From NCBI GenBank assembly GCA_009599575.1, contig VWND01000004.1:860001-924000 (forward strand): a stretch of DNA of 64,000 bases, written 5' to 3'. The stretch comes from Blumeriella jaapii. Taxonomy: Eukaryota > Ascomycota > Leotiomycetes > Helotiales > Drepanopezizaceae. Shown here one piece after another: positions 8,843 to 19,782 of this stretch (position 1 is its first letter; each line of letters opens with the position of its first letter). The notes under the pieces were generated by a model. It had not been told where the DNA came from, searched no databases, and saw nothing but the letters and a program-made list of their open reading frames with translations. Both the position numbers and the translations under genes were made by a program.

Positions 8843-9958
8843 TCATGGGGTATCTGGTGGTAACGTCTCATTCACACATTCCGAACCTCTGGCCTTCCCT
8901 TTGGTCTTTACAGTTCCCCCACCTACAAACTTCAATACCCATTCCCTAACCCTCCTCGTCTTATCAACTTGCGAATGAACGCCGCCGCCACCCACCAAAT
9001 CAGCTGCACTGTAGCAGCCACCCACGTCCGTCCTGTCCACCCGATTTCTGTACAGCAAATGAACCCTCGTCATCTCCTTCCTCAAGCTTTGCCCATAAAC
9101 TCTGCCCTTGAAGCTGTTCAATGCTACGTTCCGCATTAGCACGATATCCTGCGGTCTCAAATCTTCTAGAGCACTCTTCATCTCTCCTCCCACAGGCTTA
9201 GCGACAGACAACCAGAAATTGACTCCAAAGCCGGACTTGGTTTCGTCCCCAACGAGCACCTCCACGACGGAAACGCGGTCGCCTCGCCTCGTCTTGACCA
9301 GCTTCGGTTGGGGCATGGATATAATGCCGACAATCAGGTTGACAGTCATCGTTTGCGGGTGGATGGAATCGATGTATTCTGCTCTCGGGACATCGATGAT
9401 ATTCGTCAGACGTCCAGCGATGGGAACATCTTTCTTCGGCCCTGTGACATCGAATGAGGACTCGAAGGAAGCGCTGGTGAGCGATAATTCGTCACTGATA
9501 AATGAAGCTGAGAGATCTGACACAGGGGCGATCTGGGAAGAAGGGACGTCCTTATGCCGAGCGTAGGATTCTTCGTAAAACTGAGAAAGGACCTGTGAGA
9601 GCTGCGCTTGGGCCGAAGCGAACGAGTCACTCGGTAATTGGGACTCGGATATTTCAGTTTCGAGTTGGGAGGTTGTGAAAAAAGAGGTCCCTTTATCACC
9701 ACAATGCTGTGAATAGCCGTTGAAGAGTTTGTGTCGATCGAAGTCTTGTGTGAAGCCTGTAGTCAGGTGTTGCCGGTCTAAGGGCAGAGATCTCCAGTGT
9801 GGATTTGATGAGAAGGCGGAGCTGCAGTTGTTTTCTCTGCTATCGATTCCAAGGAGTTGGGCGATGGGATCAACGAAGGTATCTAGGAGATCCTCTTCGT
9901 TCCACTTGAGAGATCGTGCGGAGGGCGCTCCTGTGAACAGAATCAAACCTGGAGCCAT
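8843..9958 (-). CDS. Conserved fungal protein with probable OB-fold nucleic-acid-binding domain
   Basis: Single exon, 371 aa, using the ATG at 9958. The N-terminal half (residues 1-180) is Ser-rich and low-complexity. The C-terminal half (about 190-310) alternates short hydrophobic strands, for example TVNLIVGIISM, VSVVEVLVGDE, GVNFWLS, DIVLMRNVALNSFKGRVYG and MTRVHLLYR. That pattern resembles an OB-fold of the RPA or shieldin type, with a turn of the kind 'QDIVLLxNVAL..FxGxVYGQSL'. The last 40 residues are basic. This assignment is by pattern only; an unrelated beta-rich fold is possible. It shares a 415-bp divergent promoter with the Apd1-like gene. Confidence 0.7.
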   Translation of the reverse strand: MAPGLILFTGAPSARSLKWNEEDLLDTFVDPIAQLLGIDSRENNCSSAFSSNPHWRSLPLDRQHLTTGFTQDFDRHKLFNGYSQHCGDKGTSFFTTSQLETEISESQLPSDSFASAQAQLSQVLSQFYEESYARHKDVPSSQIAPVSDLSASFISDELSLTSASFESSFDVTGPKKDVPIAGRLTNIIDVPRAEYIDSIHPQTMTVNLIVGIISMPQPKLVKTRRGDRVSVVEVLVGDETKSGFGVNFWLSVAKPVGGEMKSALEDLRPQDIVLMRNVALNSFKGRVYGQSLRKEMTRVHLLYRNRVDRTDVGGCYSAADLVGGGGVHSQVDKTRRVREWVLKFVGGGTVKTKGKARGSECVNETLPPDTP

Positions 9959-10373
9959 CTCGAAGCTGGCCAATAAGGCTGATTATGTTCCGTATAGATG
10001 TTTTCGGGTCTGACGGAATATTCGCATTTAAACAACATACAAGTCCCTGTGACTAATAAGCCGTGATATCTTCAGACACGCTCGGCGTCGCCTCGAGCGT
10101 CCGTGGCAAAGAGTCTTTCTTCAGCGGATGTTGTTGTTCATTGTTGTTTGCCTCTTTGGGAATTTGCCAGGCGAGATCCGTACAGTAATAGTTTCATCTG
10201 ATAAGATTCACAAGGCGGATCAGATAAAGCCCGGTAGCTTAATCTCGCATTATCGTACGGAGCTCGGATCTTACCGTGGACCCCATCGTCAATAAAGTAA
10301 GTAGTTTAAACACAATTTATCGCACTCGAACTCGAACTCGAACTCTTCTTTTTTTGATTGACGCAAGATTGCC
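9959..10373. promoter_or_regulatory. Divergent promoter region, OB-fold gene / Apd1-like gene
   Basis: 415 bp between divergent ATGs. It contains several GATA cores (for example ctgataagatt and cagataaagc near 10,200-10,230) and a four-unit cgaact hexamer run at about 10,325-10,346, just 5' of the Apd1-like start. Binding roles are not shown. Confidence 0.35.
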
Positions 10374-11484
10374 ATGGCGGGTTCATTCAGATCAATCCTA
10401 AACTCTGCGAAGAAGTCGTTCTCCGGCACCACAACTCCCGGAGACACCCTTGCAAGCCCTCCAGCTTGCGACGAGCTATTCCCGAAGGTAGACCCCGCTG
10501 TCGACGGCGAGGACTGCGATCATGATTGCACCTCCTGTGTGGTAAAATTACCAAAGGGATTCAAGATCGATGAGGAGGACAAGCTGTATGGACATGTGAA
10601 AGAGTGGAATACGCATGTTCTGGTTGCCACTGGAAAGACGGATTGGGTGAGGGATGTCGCCGACGAAGAAGGCAGTTTAATGGAGGCTATAGAGAAGAAG
10701 GCAGAGGCAAAGATCAGCAACGGTGTAAGATCTGTTCTCGTGAAAAGGTTCTTTTTACTGACTTCTCTGGCAGAGATTAATGCTCTCCGCATCAAACATG
10801 CCCACACCAAACCATTCATCTAGCTACGCAGAAGCAACCACAGTCCTCCTCCTGCCTGCACTTATGGTCATTGAAAACGTGTATCCAAAGAACGTCGACA
10901 TCTTGATCTCGGAATACATCAACAAAGCCCCGACAAATACTACGCTGCTTGGTCCAGTTTCCCTACCTGCCTCGCTCCCAAACCCGCTTTCTACGGTCGA
11001 GCAAATCACATCCAGGCCATCCCCACACCGAGCTCTTATTCTTCTCTGCTCACAAAAGACCCGGGACGCAAGATGTGGACAATCAGCACCTCTATTGCGG
11101 AAAGAGTTGGAGAGACATCTTCGAGTTTGCGGTTTGTACAGAGATCTGGATGACGAGCGACCTGGTGGGGTTGGCATCTACTTCATCTCGCACGTTGGTG
11201 GTCATAAGTACTCGGCCAATGTCATGGTGTACCGTAAAGCAAATGCCTTTGGGCTGGACACGGTTGAACGTGGGAAGCTGGATGGAGAAGTGTGCCCACC
11301 CCCTTCGAAGCCTTTAATGGATGAGGTACAGGAGGGAGCTGCTCAATGTATGTGGATTGCTAGGGTGCGACCGGAGGATTGTGAAGGCATTGTTAAGTAC
11401 ACGGTGCTCCAGGGTAAGTTGATCAAGCCCGAGAGCCAGTTGAGGGGCGGGTTTGACAGAGAGCGGCAAGTGTACAGTTGGTAA
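10374..11484 (+). CDS. Apd1-like sucrase/ferredoxin family protein (thioredoxin-like [2Fe-2S])
   Basis: Two exons, 10374-10724 and 10774-11484, with a 49-bp intron (GTAAGA donor, ttactgact branch, GGCAG acceptor). The product is 353 aa. The splice gives the family sequence 'LSASNMPTPNHSSS' followed by TTVLLLPALMVIENV. The C-terminal thioredoxin-like ferredoxin domain shows LCSQKTRDARCGQSAPLLRK and SHVGGHKYSANVMVYR. In Apd1-type proteins the DxRCG cysteine and the HxGGH histidines are cluster ligands. The N-terminal half has DCDHDCTSCVVKLPKGFKI, the usual short Cys-rich entry of this family. Family members act in redox or iron-sulfur stress in cytosol or mitochondria; no presequence is obvious here. 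Confidence 0.88.
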
Positions 11485-12647
11485 ATGTTCAAAAGATGAT
11501 GAGACGATGGGACGGAACGATTTCTATAGACCAGGGAGGATGGTTATTGGGAGAGTATCTTGTTTATTTACATAGTTTCTCTAGACATCCTGCCTAAAAA
11601 GGCCAAAAGTGATGGATCTTGAATATTCTTAATAACTGCAGTAGCAGTCACAGTTCCCGTGAGGGGTCCTATTAAAATCGTAAGTTTAACATAAGTTTAA
11701 CAAGTAAGAGGAAAGCTTTTATGACTAAATGATTAAAAAGGGGTAGGCAGTGTTCTTACCCATAAGGGTCTGCATAATTCCACTCATCGCCAGGGCACTG
11801 TACAGTATTTTGTCAGATTGTTCCTGAAAAGCAGTGTTGTAAAGGTTAAGAGATCGGAGCATCTCGACGCTGGAGTACTTACATGATTGGCACAACCACG
11901 TTGTCTTCGGCATTCATCCGTATCGGCTTGTACGAGACATGGAAGAGCCTGGTTTTGTATTAGCACGCTTTTTGAAATAATCAAAGACTAAAGGCGAAGC
12001 TGAGATTTTGTACATACTGCGGCTTCCGGTTCTTGCACATTGCATTTCCAATTTACTTTTGCGAAAGAAAAAAGAAAAAAGATAGCTCATGACGATAACG
12101 GAAGCTTTCATTTTGCAGGAGTTTGTTTTAGATAAAATAAAAGTTGAGTGTTGATAAGAATATTCTGAGTTGTAGTACAGAATGTATTCATCGAAGGAAT
12201 AGGCTGTCGTTTTGTAGCCTTTCTTGATCCAGAAGTAACAGAGAAAAAACACGTATTGATTAATCTGTTTCAGTTGTTTTTTTTAACGATATTTCTTTTG
12301 CCTCGGCCTGTTTTGAAACCAATTAGAAACTGACAAGAACTTACGCTTTTGCTGCGCTATAGGCCAGGTAAGCTGTTTTCGAACTTGAAATTATAATTGA
12401 TCTTGAGTACATAAGTATAAGTACAGCTGTGATTATACCGCTATGGCGACTGGGGTCTACTGCCCGTAATAAGATTTTTAAATAAGTATTCACAATTCCC
12501 TGGTACCATGATATGCTGTAGAAGCTCCAAGCTCCAAAGAACAATTAACTAACACTTTGCATGATTATCCGGAAACCTTTCACCAATTGATTTTTTCGAT
12601 TTTCAATAAAACAGAAGGGCTGAGGAAAAGATTAATAAATGGTCTGG

Positions 12648-12733
12648 GATCGTGCCAGAATTTTTCTCATCAAAGTCTGATCGACGTCTCCAGATCGTGC
12701 CAGATTTTTTCTCATCAAAGTCTGATCGACGTT
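12648..12733. repeat. 45-bp tandem duplication
   Basis: Two units starting at 12,648 and 12,693, both beginning gatcgtgccag and containing ctcatcaaagtctgatcga. They differ by a few bases. They lie in the low-GC gap and no coding role is apparent. Confidence 0.85.
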
Positions 12734-13296
12734 TTAAGAAGTTAAACGTTTCACCAATATTACTTACGTCTCAACGGTTCGCAACGCTGTAGCGAATAAA
12801 TTGCTCGTCATAGCATATAGCCCTTTAACAGAAACAGACCGTATATACGATGTAAGTGCATTATACAATATGTATTGGAATATAAGGCACGTGGTGCCAA
12901 AAAGTGGTGCCAAGGCTCCTTTTGCATACAACCAGCGTTTGCTATCTAGAATATCTCGCTCCCTAGACGGAATGGAGCAGTAGTGCAGAAGAATTGCAAG
13001 AGACTCGCGTCATCCAACTCGAACACCTGCTTAGCTTTATACATTTGAGCAACGAGGAGAGTTTCTGCCGAGAAATGATGTTTTATACAAGGGCATTCAG
13101 CAACAATTTGAAATTGAGAAGCTGAATGCTTTGGGCACTACGTCTATGCACCGCGTGATAATCTGTGTGACCTACGAACAATGGCCGTTGCAGTCGAATG
13201 GACTTGAGACATTCTACTTGATAGAATTGCGATCTCCAGGCTTCCATTGGGTTTTAGCAGAAGCATAATTTCAATATGAGTAAATTTCTGAAATGT

Positions 13297-13357
13297 ACAG
13301 TACAGTACAGATACATAGGAATGATAGGAATGATAGGAACGATAGGAATGATAAGCC
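13297..13357. repeat. GTACA and AGGAATGAT simple tandem repeats
   Basis: GTACAGTACAGTAC at 13,297-13,310 is followed at once by four imperfect copies of ataggaatg (about 10-bp period). Together they form a short microsatellite about 200 bp upstream of the formin-type gene. Confidence 0.8.
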
Positions 13358-13549
13358 TTCCCACCAACCCTACCCACCCATCCATGTTTGGTCCAAGCTT
13401 GCGTTGCCGGGCAACGACATTTGGTCAATATTGATCTTCATCAGGAAGCTGAACTTCTACTCAAAACCCTCGACATGGAGCCCAGTGTTCGCCACAATTC
13501 AGCATAATTCGCAGTAAGACGGCCATTGTAGCATCGATTATTGCCCATT

Positions 13550-16142
13550 ATGGCTTCGCTATATCCTCAGTCGGATTCCAACCACCACAAGCGCGCTAAA
13601 TCTGCCGTCTTGTCCTTCATACACAAGAGGAACCCGTCCGCTGGAGCATGCTTACCGTCAACTGCCTCCTGCGATTTTATTGCTTCCCCGGGCTATGCCG
13701 CCATGCCATTCCTGCCACAGGACCATCCTCATGCGAGAGCGCTGGGAGAAATCCAGCAGAATTCCCAATGCCAACCGCCGCTGCCACAGAATAAGCCGAG
13801 GGATGGAAAGCGACCCATCAACACCGAAGAGAGACCAAAATCACTACACAAGAAGACCTTGAGCTCCATCTCGTTGAAGTCGCTGGCTGGAAAAGACTCG
13901 GAGAAAGGTACAAAGTCCAAGGAGTCCAAGAAGACCAAATCCTCAGCCAACCTAGCCTCCCTTCTCACGCGGCCCAAGTCCTCGAGGAGTTTACACAAGG
14001 AGGCCCAGGCCGAAGCTACTCGCAACAAAAGCGACAAGGAGAACAGAAGCCCCATCGTGGCAGAGTCTGCGGGACCGCCACCAATATACGCACAATTCTC
14101 CAGTGAGCAGTTTGCGAAGCAGCCTCTGGGAGGGAAGTTTCTCGAAGATCAGATCGACCTCTACACACCTGCGAACTATTCTCCGGGCAAGCAGCGCAAC
14201 TTCTACCAAGGCCCGGGCCAACAACCTACCCTCGCAACCCGCGACGAACAACCCCAGCGCCCGAAGAAGCCGTATCTGCCTAGCAGCTTCAGCGTCCAAG
14301 ACATTAGTCGGAAGGTTAGCAGTGGATCTAGGAAGAGCGCCGAGCTGATGCGTCGGGTTTCTGGCGCAAGCCGAACCAGCGTTGACAGGAAGACGACGGG
14401 TTCTTCGGCTCGATCTGAGGTGACTGACAAGGCAGGCCCAAGCAAGGGCCAGCGAGTACTGGCAGCTGTGTCGGCATTCGGCGTCGCGAAGTCACAGAAG
14501 TCGGAGACTAAATCAGAGCCACAGCTCCGGGATAAGGATGTTGATCGGGAATTCGAGGCGATGCTAGACAGACGAAACATTCCCGAGCATCAACGTGGGA
14601 AGATGCGAAGCCTTGCTATGGCGATGAAGAAGGATTTCATAAAACAAGACTGGGCTGAGCAAGCTGCTGCGAAGAACGCCAGACCTGGGACAAATGGTAG
14701 CGATTCAAGTGCTGATGCTGCCAACGTCCCTCAGGCTGTGCCCGAGGCAAAAGCTAAGAGGCCTAGGAGTCGAACATTTACTCTCTCTCGTGGAAGCAGC
14801 AAGGAGCCATTGTCACCGACCAAGAAGGGCAAGTCTGAAGCGAACAATGGCTTTGTCGGAGCAAAGCTCTTGACGGCTACGGGCGTTGCTGCGGCGCAAT
14901 CCATGATTGCCAAAGCAAAAGGTCAAAGTCCAGATGACTATGTGTCATACTTGAGGAAGGTACAGAAGCCGGAGCTGGCGGAAGTTGGTCGACTGCACAA
15001 ATTGAGACTTCTACTCCGTAACGAGACGGTTGCATGGACAGATGAGTTCATTGGACAGGGTGGAATGGAAGAGATCGTTGCTCTGCTGCACCGAACTATG
15101 GAGGTTGAGTGGAGGTTTGTGTCCCCGTCCCCTGGCAGTCTACTATTGCTCATACGTGAACAGAGAGGAACACGAAGATGCCTTGTTGCACGAGGTTCTC
15201 CTCTGCCTGAAGGCACTTTCCACCACAGCCCTGGCTCTCCATCACCTCGATAAGATCCAAAGCACACTCTTCCCTGCTCTCCTCCACATGATCTTCGACG
15301 AGGAAAAGAAGGGTCCAAGCGAGTTCACGACCAGAAACATCGTGACCTCTCTCTTGTTTACCTACCTCAAGTCGGCCCCAATCTCGGAGCGAACTTGCCG
15401 CGCCAGAACCATTCTCTCTTACCTCAAAGACCCAGAACCAACAGAGTCGCAGCGACCCGTCGGCTTCGTCCTCGAAATGCGACGCCCACGTCCTTACCGA
15501 GTCTGGTGCAAGGAAGTGGTCAACGTCACGAAGGAGGTCTTTTGGATATTCCTCCACAACTTGAACGTCGTTGCTCTTCCAGGAGCCAGACACCATGATA
15601 GCGAGACGGTGTACGAAACGAGTAACTCTACCGTCGCCTCTCTGATGTCGAACACTCCCTTCGATATCACCAACCCACACCACATTTATATGGCCCGTCA
15701 CTTCCCGCAAGAACTCCCCCCTGTGCCAGCCGCTCCCTATGTTGGTGGAGTCGAATGGGACGCAACCAATTACCTCGCATCCCACCTCGATCTCGTCAAC
15801 GGCATCATCTCCTGCCTCCCGACACGGGAAGAGCGCAACAGCCTCCGCGAGCAAATGCTCGTATCTGGCTGGGAGAAGTGCTTTGGTGGTACCCTCCGTC
15901 TTTGCAAGGAGAAGTTCTACGGGGGCGTCCACGCCGGCTTGAGATGCTGGGTTGCTGCCGCTGTGGAAGACAGCTGGGATACCCGGGATGTGCGAAATGG
16001 CCCTGCTGTCGAACCTCGCAGTCCGGCGAAGAGCCCCAAGAAAGTCGCTGCTCCTGCGCAGCCGGCACCGAAGATCGATATGCCGCTGGATTTTGCCGGG
16101 GTTAAGGAGAAGAGGCCTCATAATGATGATGTGTGGCTGTGA
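13550..16142 (+). CDS. GBD/FH3 (formin-type Rho GTPase-binding) domain protein
   Basis: Two exons, 13550-15114 and 15164-16142, with a 49-bp intron, giving 847 aa. The splice restores EVEWREEHEDALLHEVLLCL. Residues 1-310 are basic and Ser/Lys-rich (probably disordered). The GBD begins near 330 with DREFEAMLDRRNIPEHQRGK and MRSLAMAMKKDF. After a basic linker the armadillo-like FH3 part runs from about 465: SYLRKVQKPELAEVGRLHKL, EFIGQGGMEEIVALL, EVLLCLKALS, ITNPHHIYMARHF, and ends near 770. No FH1 proline tract or FH2 actin domain follows, so this is not a full formin. It is probably a Rho/Cdc42-linked scaffold in polarity or cytokinesis; that role is inferred from domain type. Confidence 0.88.
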
Positions 16143-16836
16143 TCCTAGGTGCGCTTGGTTATCGATCCAGTACTGAGTCAGGTCGTCTTTCCTAGTCCTT
16201 TGTTAGCGACCTGTCTATTCGAGTCTCTTTGGGCCATGGTCGTTTAACCGCGGCGTTGGGGGCTTGGAGTTCTTTTGCATTTTCGTGATTGTCTCATGAC
16301 CAGTATGAGTAACGATAAATATATGAGCGAGTGATGCCTAAATTGAATATCACGAATAAAGTCTCGTTCTTGACCACAAGTTCCGCTGGTAGATTGTGTT
16401 TTCCTTGAGGGTCAAGTCGAGCGCCTGCTAGGCTGTTCCATCACGCAGGCTGCCCTTTAATTGTTTGCTTCTAGCCGGAGCAGAGTAACACTTAGACCGA
16501 GAGTTCTCTAGAGGATTGGAGCCAGCTCTTACCTCTTGTGGTAATGTCAACTTCAGGATTGAAAGGGTTCACCGATTCCAAAAGAGCTGGTCTTACCACT
16601 TACGTCCACCACTTCCTTTTCATTATTGGCCCAAAAAACAAGCCGCCGCGAACACATTGCGAGGGATAAGCGTGACCTACACATAGCATTGGGGGGCCTG
16701 CTTTAATTGCATTCAATAGATCCACTACGATAATTCTCCCTGCGTCTTACAAATAGATCATAACGTCGCTGTGCATACTGTGAACATTGCAGTTTGAGAT
16801 GGCTTCTTCTCCTCGCGGAAGCAGGCGTGGTCCCGA
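16143..16836. other. Convergent intergenic region
   Basis: About 690 bp between the stops of the GBD/FH3 gene and the RraA-like gene, presumably 3' UTRs and terminators. A possible poly(A) signal is aataaa near 16,355. No other feature was seen. Confidence 0.35.
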
Positions 16837-17786
16837 TTAGCCTCTGTGCCTTTTGAACGCCTCCGCAACTGACACGCCTCTCTCCACATCTTCCTTGACT
16901 CGGTTGTCTGCTTCAGCAAGAACAGGCAAGAGTGTCAGAAGGTCTTCGACTTTGTCCTGCGGTATCACTACCACGCCGTTGACGTAGTCACTGAACACCC
17001 AATCCCCGGGCTTGACAATGGTGCCGTCGATGTCTAGTGGTACCTGAACGGCATGTGGTTTTGCCTCTAAGCCGGAGCCAACCACCGACGGAGCTTTCGC
17101 CCAAATCTGCGAGCACTCAGCACTCTCTCTATTGCCAAAAAAGCGAAGGGGGGGTAATGCAGGATGAGAGGTGTCTTGTGATCTGGACGAAAGTACTTCC
17201 CACGACGAACCAGCGACACGTGTGAAATGCAGAGGTTCCCAAACGTATGTCGAGAGCTTACAGGAAGATGTGTTGCTCTTAGCTCCTGAACATCCCTCAC
17301 TCTGCCATGTACAACGATGCCTTTGGCATCCAGAACCTTCATACGAAGCGCCATGATGCCACCAAGAACAGCGCATCTCTGGCCCTGAGGCTGTTGCATC
17401 ACCACGATCGTTCCAGCTTGGGTGAGATCCACGAAGTGTTGTCCGGCCGCGAGATTCGCAGGCTGGGAGCTTGCAGTCGCTCCGGTCTTGGGCACAAACA
17501 GAACAGTCGAAGCAGGTGCTATCAGCACGTCCGGACCCACGCTCCCCTCGCTGCTCTCAGCTGGAGGCGTGGGACGAGCAAACAGTCTCAGGTCGGGGAG
17601 AAAGCCGGCATTGGGAACCTCGAGCCGGAGCAGAGCGTCTGCGATGTCGCAGGCCGTGTATGATTTCAGCTCACGGAGCGGGTATGAGGCTGCCATGGCT
17701 CGGAGCGGGACCAGCAGGTCGACGTCGGCCAGGGCGGTGCTTTGCGTGCTGGACGATGGGGGAGAACGGCTTTCGCTGACTGGCAT
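16837..17786 (-). CDS. RraA-like protein (HMG/CHA aldolase or oxaloacetate decarboxylase type)
   Basis: Two exons, 17786-17262 and 17106-16837, with a 155-bp intron (GTAAGC donor, CTCGCAG acceptor), giving 264 aa. The RraA fold is seen in YTACDIADALLRLEVPNAG (residues 44-62), HFVDLTQAGTIVVMQQPQGQ, AVLGGIMALRMKVLDAKGIV and HGRVRDVQEL. The RD pair and preceding Gly-rich segment are the divalent-metal and pyruvate-enolate site of class II HMG aldolases. Next come the spliced THLPIWAKAPSVVGSG, VPLDIDGTIVKPGDWVFSD and GVVVIPQDKVEDLL. Fungal homologues are usually annotated as HMG aldolase or dlpA-like. The in vivo substrate is not known. Confidence 0.9.
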
Positions 17787-18805
17787 CGACGGCAGACGGG
17801 GATCTGCACAGTCTCAACATCGACATCTGTTCGTGTTGTTGACATCGGCACGAAAGTCAGGAAGCGAGGCGAGGACCACGATGAAAGCTCGGTTAAGTGC
17901 ATGGAGCCGATCCCGTGATGTTGACTTTCCGGCCACCCACCCACTCGGACGACTACGGCGCCTCTGGTCGAAATGTGAAAAGAGGCGCCAAGGGTGAGCG
18001 TGCTCTCGGAACATGTTTCGAAGATCAGATTTCTGTGGGAACAACTGTGCGGGTCACGTGTGAGTCAAGTGATCTTATCTCACGTGATAACGCACATCAG
18101 CGTGCGTGCACCACCACCACCATATTCTTGCACGGCGCATTCCAAGTAGAATGCATACAGATTACAAGCCGTGATTTACGACTAGTCTTTTCACCGTATC
18201 ACCAACCTGTGATCACAACAATTTCGGTGATGTGACTTCTACTGTACAGTACTGTACTGTATGAACAGCAAAACTGTGTTGTACTGTAGGTCCGTTCTTG
18301 GCGGTGGCCAGATGACGAAGCCACAGAACCACAGAAAGCTTCGCAGTCACTGGCCATCCGTTCATTCCTTCTATCGACCTTCCTCCGTTCTCCCGGTTCT
18401 ACCGTAACGGTATCATCATCCTTCCTACGACTTCTCTCGTCGCCGTGACATTTGTTTCCCTGGCAATCTGCTCTCTCATGAGCCGCCGTCGCGCTCAGCA
18501 CCTCTTGTGTCGAGCTTCGTTCGATCCCTTCTTTTCTTTGGAGCCTCTCCATCACCACAACACCTTGGGACGGTAACGAAAGTGCTGTGTCTACACGCCA
18601 TCTCAGCACCCCCAAGGCTCATCCAGAGTGGCACGTCCTCTGCCTGTCTCTCCTTGTCCGCCGCACGCTCTCTTCTGCGCATCGTATTCCGCTGAAGCAG
18701 CGAAGAAAGTTTCGAGCACCGATTTCGCACGGCTCGACCGCGCTCCTCTGCGTCCACAGTGGTGCGATTGCATCTGCCTGGGTGGCAGAGTCAGCCAAGC
18801 GCAAG
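17787..18805. promoter_or_regulatory. Divergent promoter region, RraA-like / WBP2-like genes
   Basis: About 1 kb between divergent starts. Two CACGTG boxes lie at 18,055-18,060 and 18,081-18,086. A dense TACTGTACAGTACTGTACTGTA stretch covers 18,240-18,261. The 18,360-18,800 part is pyrimidine-rich and probably 5' UTR of the WBP2-like gene. No protein gene is recognised. Confidence 0.45.
18240..18261. repeat. Overlapping TACTGTACAGTA palindromes
   Basis: This is the densest example of a motif (TACTGTACAGTA or TACAG repeats) that recurs in at least six intergenic regions of the gene block, at 3573, 8548, 11796, 13297, 22206 and 25619 as well. Confidence 0.8.
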
Positions 18806-19782
18806 ATGTCAATCAAGTAAGTCCTGTACATGATCCAGCCTCCTTTGCACGTCTCCAGGCCCTCTCTGGCTCTTGGGAGCTGGTCTCGTCCTGTGTCACT
18901 CCCACCCAGAGCCCCATTCCTCTGCCTTACAGCTGGCTCATGACCATTTGCTAAAGCGAAAGCGAACCCCCCACAGCTGGGTCATGACATCGCCCAATGA
19001 CACAGGTTTTGTCAAACTGCCGAACGAGCGGATCCTGTACACATCTCCTCCTCGGACGAGTCTACAACTCTCCACGCCAAACACGTTCCCCGGAGCCCAA
19101 CCCTTCGCCGCCCAAAGCGATTCTGGGATCGTCTATCTTACCAACCAAAGAGTCTGCAGACACTTGCCAATCGTCTTGTTTCCACTAACACATGCGTAGA
19201 TTGTTTACCTTCCTTCCACTCCCACGCCCGAGCTCCAATCTTTCTCGGCACCCATCCTCAACCTTCAAGATACCCATGTGCGAGCACCCTTCTTTGGAGC
19301 GAACTACTGGGTTGCGCTGTGCAAGCCCGTTGCCGGAGGAAACATCCCAGCCACGCACGCCGCAGTCGAGTTGCGACTTACGTTCAAGGATGGCGGGACG
19401 TTTGACTTTCACACCTTGTTCGAGCAGATTAAGGATCGCCTACATCAGGCATACACGGTGGCCCAGGAGACATCGAATTCAGATGCCGTGGGAAACATAG
19501 ACCTAGCAAACGTGCACCTAGAACAACTACCGGCATACGAAGCCCCTAGACAGGTCCCAGAGGATGATGGGCCTACGATCTTGAGCCCGGTGCCTCTCCG
19601 ACCCGGAAGAGAGAGTGAGCTTGAGGGAGTGACCAGTCCTCTGACAAGCTCAGCTAATCCCGAACCTCCTATTGCTCCCGACGCCTCCTCCAGGATACGA
19701 AGAAGTGCAAGCCCAGGCTGTAAGGCTTGACCTGGACCAAAGGCTCGGACAGGAAGCGCAGAGGTCAGGGAAACAGGAGTAG
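18806..19782 (+). CDS. WBP2-like GRAM/PH-domain protein, C-terminus uncertain
   Basis: Exons 18806-18816, 18977-19151 and from 19200. The 11-nt first exon plus splice gives MSINWVMTSPNDTGFVKLPN, the standard start of WW-domain-binding protein 2 homologues. Intron 2 uses donor GTCTGC and a ctaacacatgcgtag acceptor, joining VYLTNQR to IVYLPSTPTPELQSFSAP. APFFGANYWVALCKPV and TFKDGGTFDFHTLFEQIKDR follow. Past residue about 200 the open frame ends at 19,730 without the family tail. A different frame carries PTPPPGYEEVQAQAVRLDL and ends at 19,782. Either a 79-bp intron (19,615-19,693, donor GTGAGC), which drops the PPGY, or a single-base shift near 19,683 joins them. The intron model gives 229 aa. 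Probably a membrane-lipid or ubiquitin-ligase adaptor. Confidence 0.85.

Larger units (their letters stand above)
11485..13549. other. Low-GC gene-free region with small repeats
   Basis: About 2 kb with visibly lower GC than its flanks, especially 11,640-12,900. No ORF resembles a known protein and start/stop patterns look random. It holds a 45-bp tandem duplication (12,648-12,733), a palindromic ACTGTACAGTA at 11,797-11,807, GTACAGTACAGTAC at 13,297-13,310 and a decamer repeat at 13,317-13,357. It may be an old decayed insertion; no LTR or terminal repeat was recognised. Confidence 0.45.

Noticed and set aside
13550..16142. Full-length formin
   Set aside because: Only GBD and FH3 regions are seen; no proline-rich FH1 or FH2 domain before the stop at 16,142, and the following DNA is non-coding.
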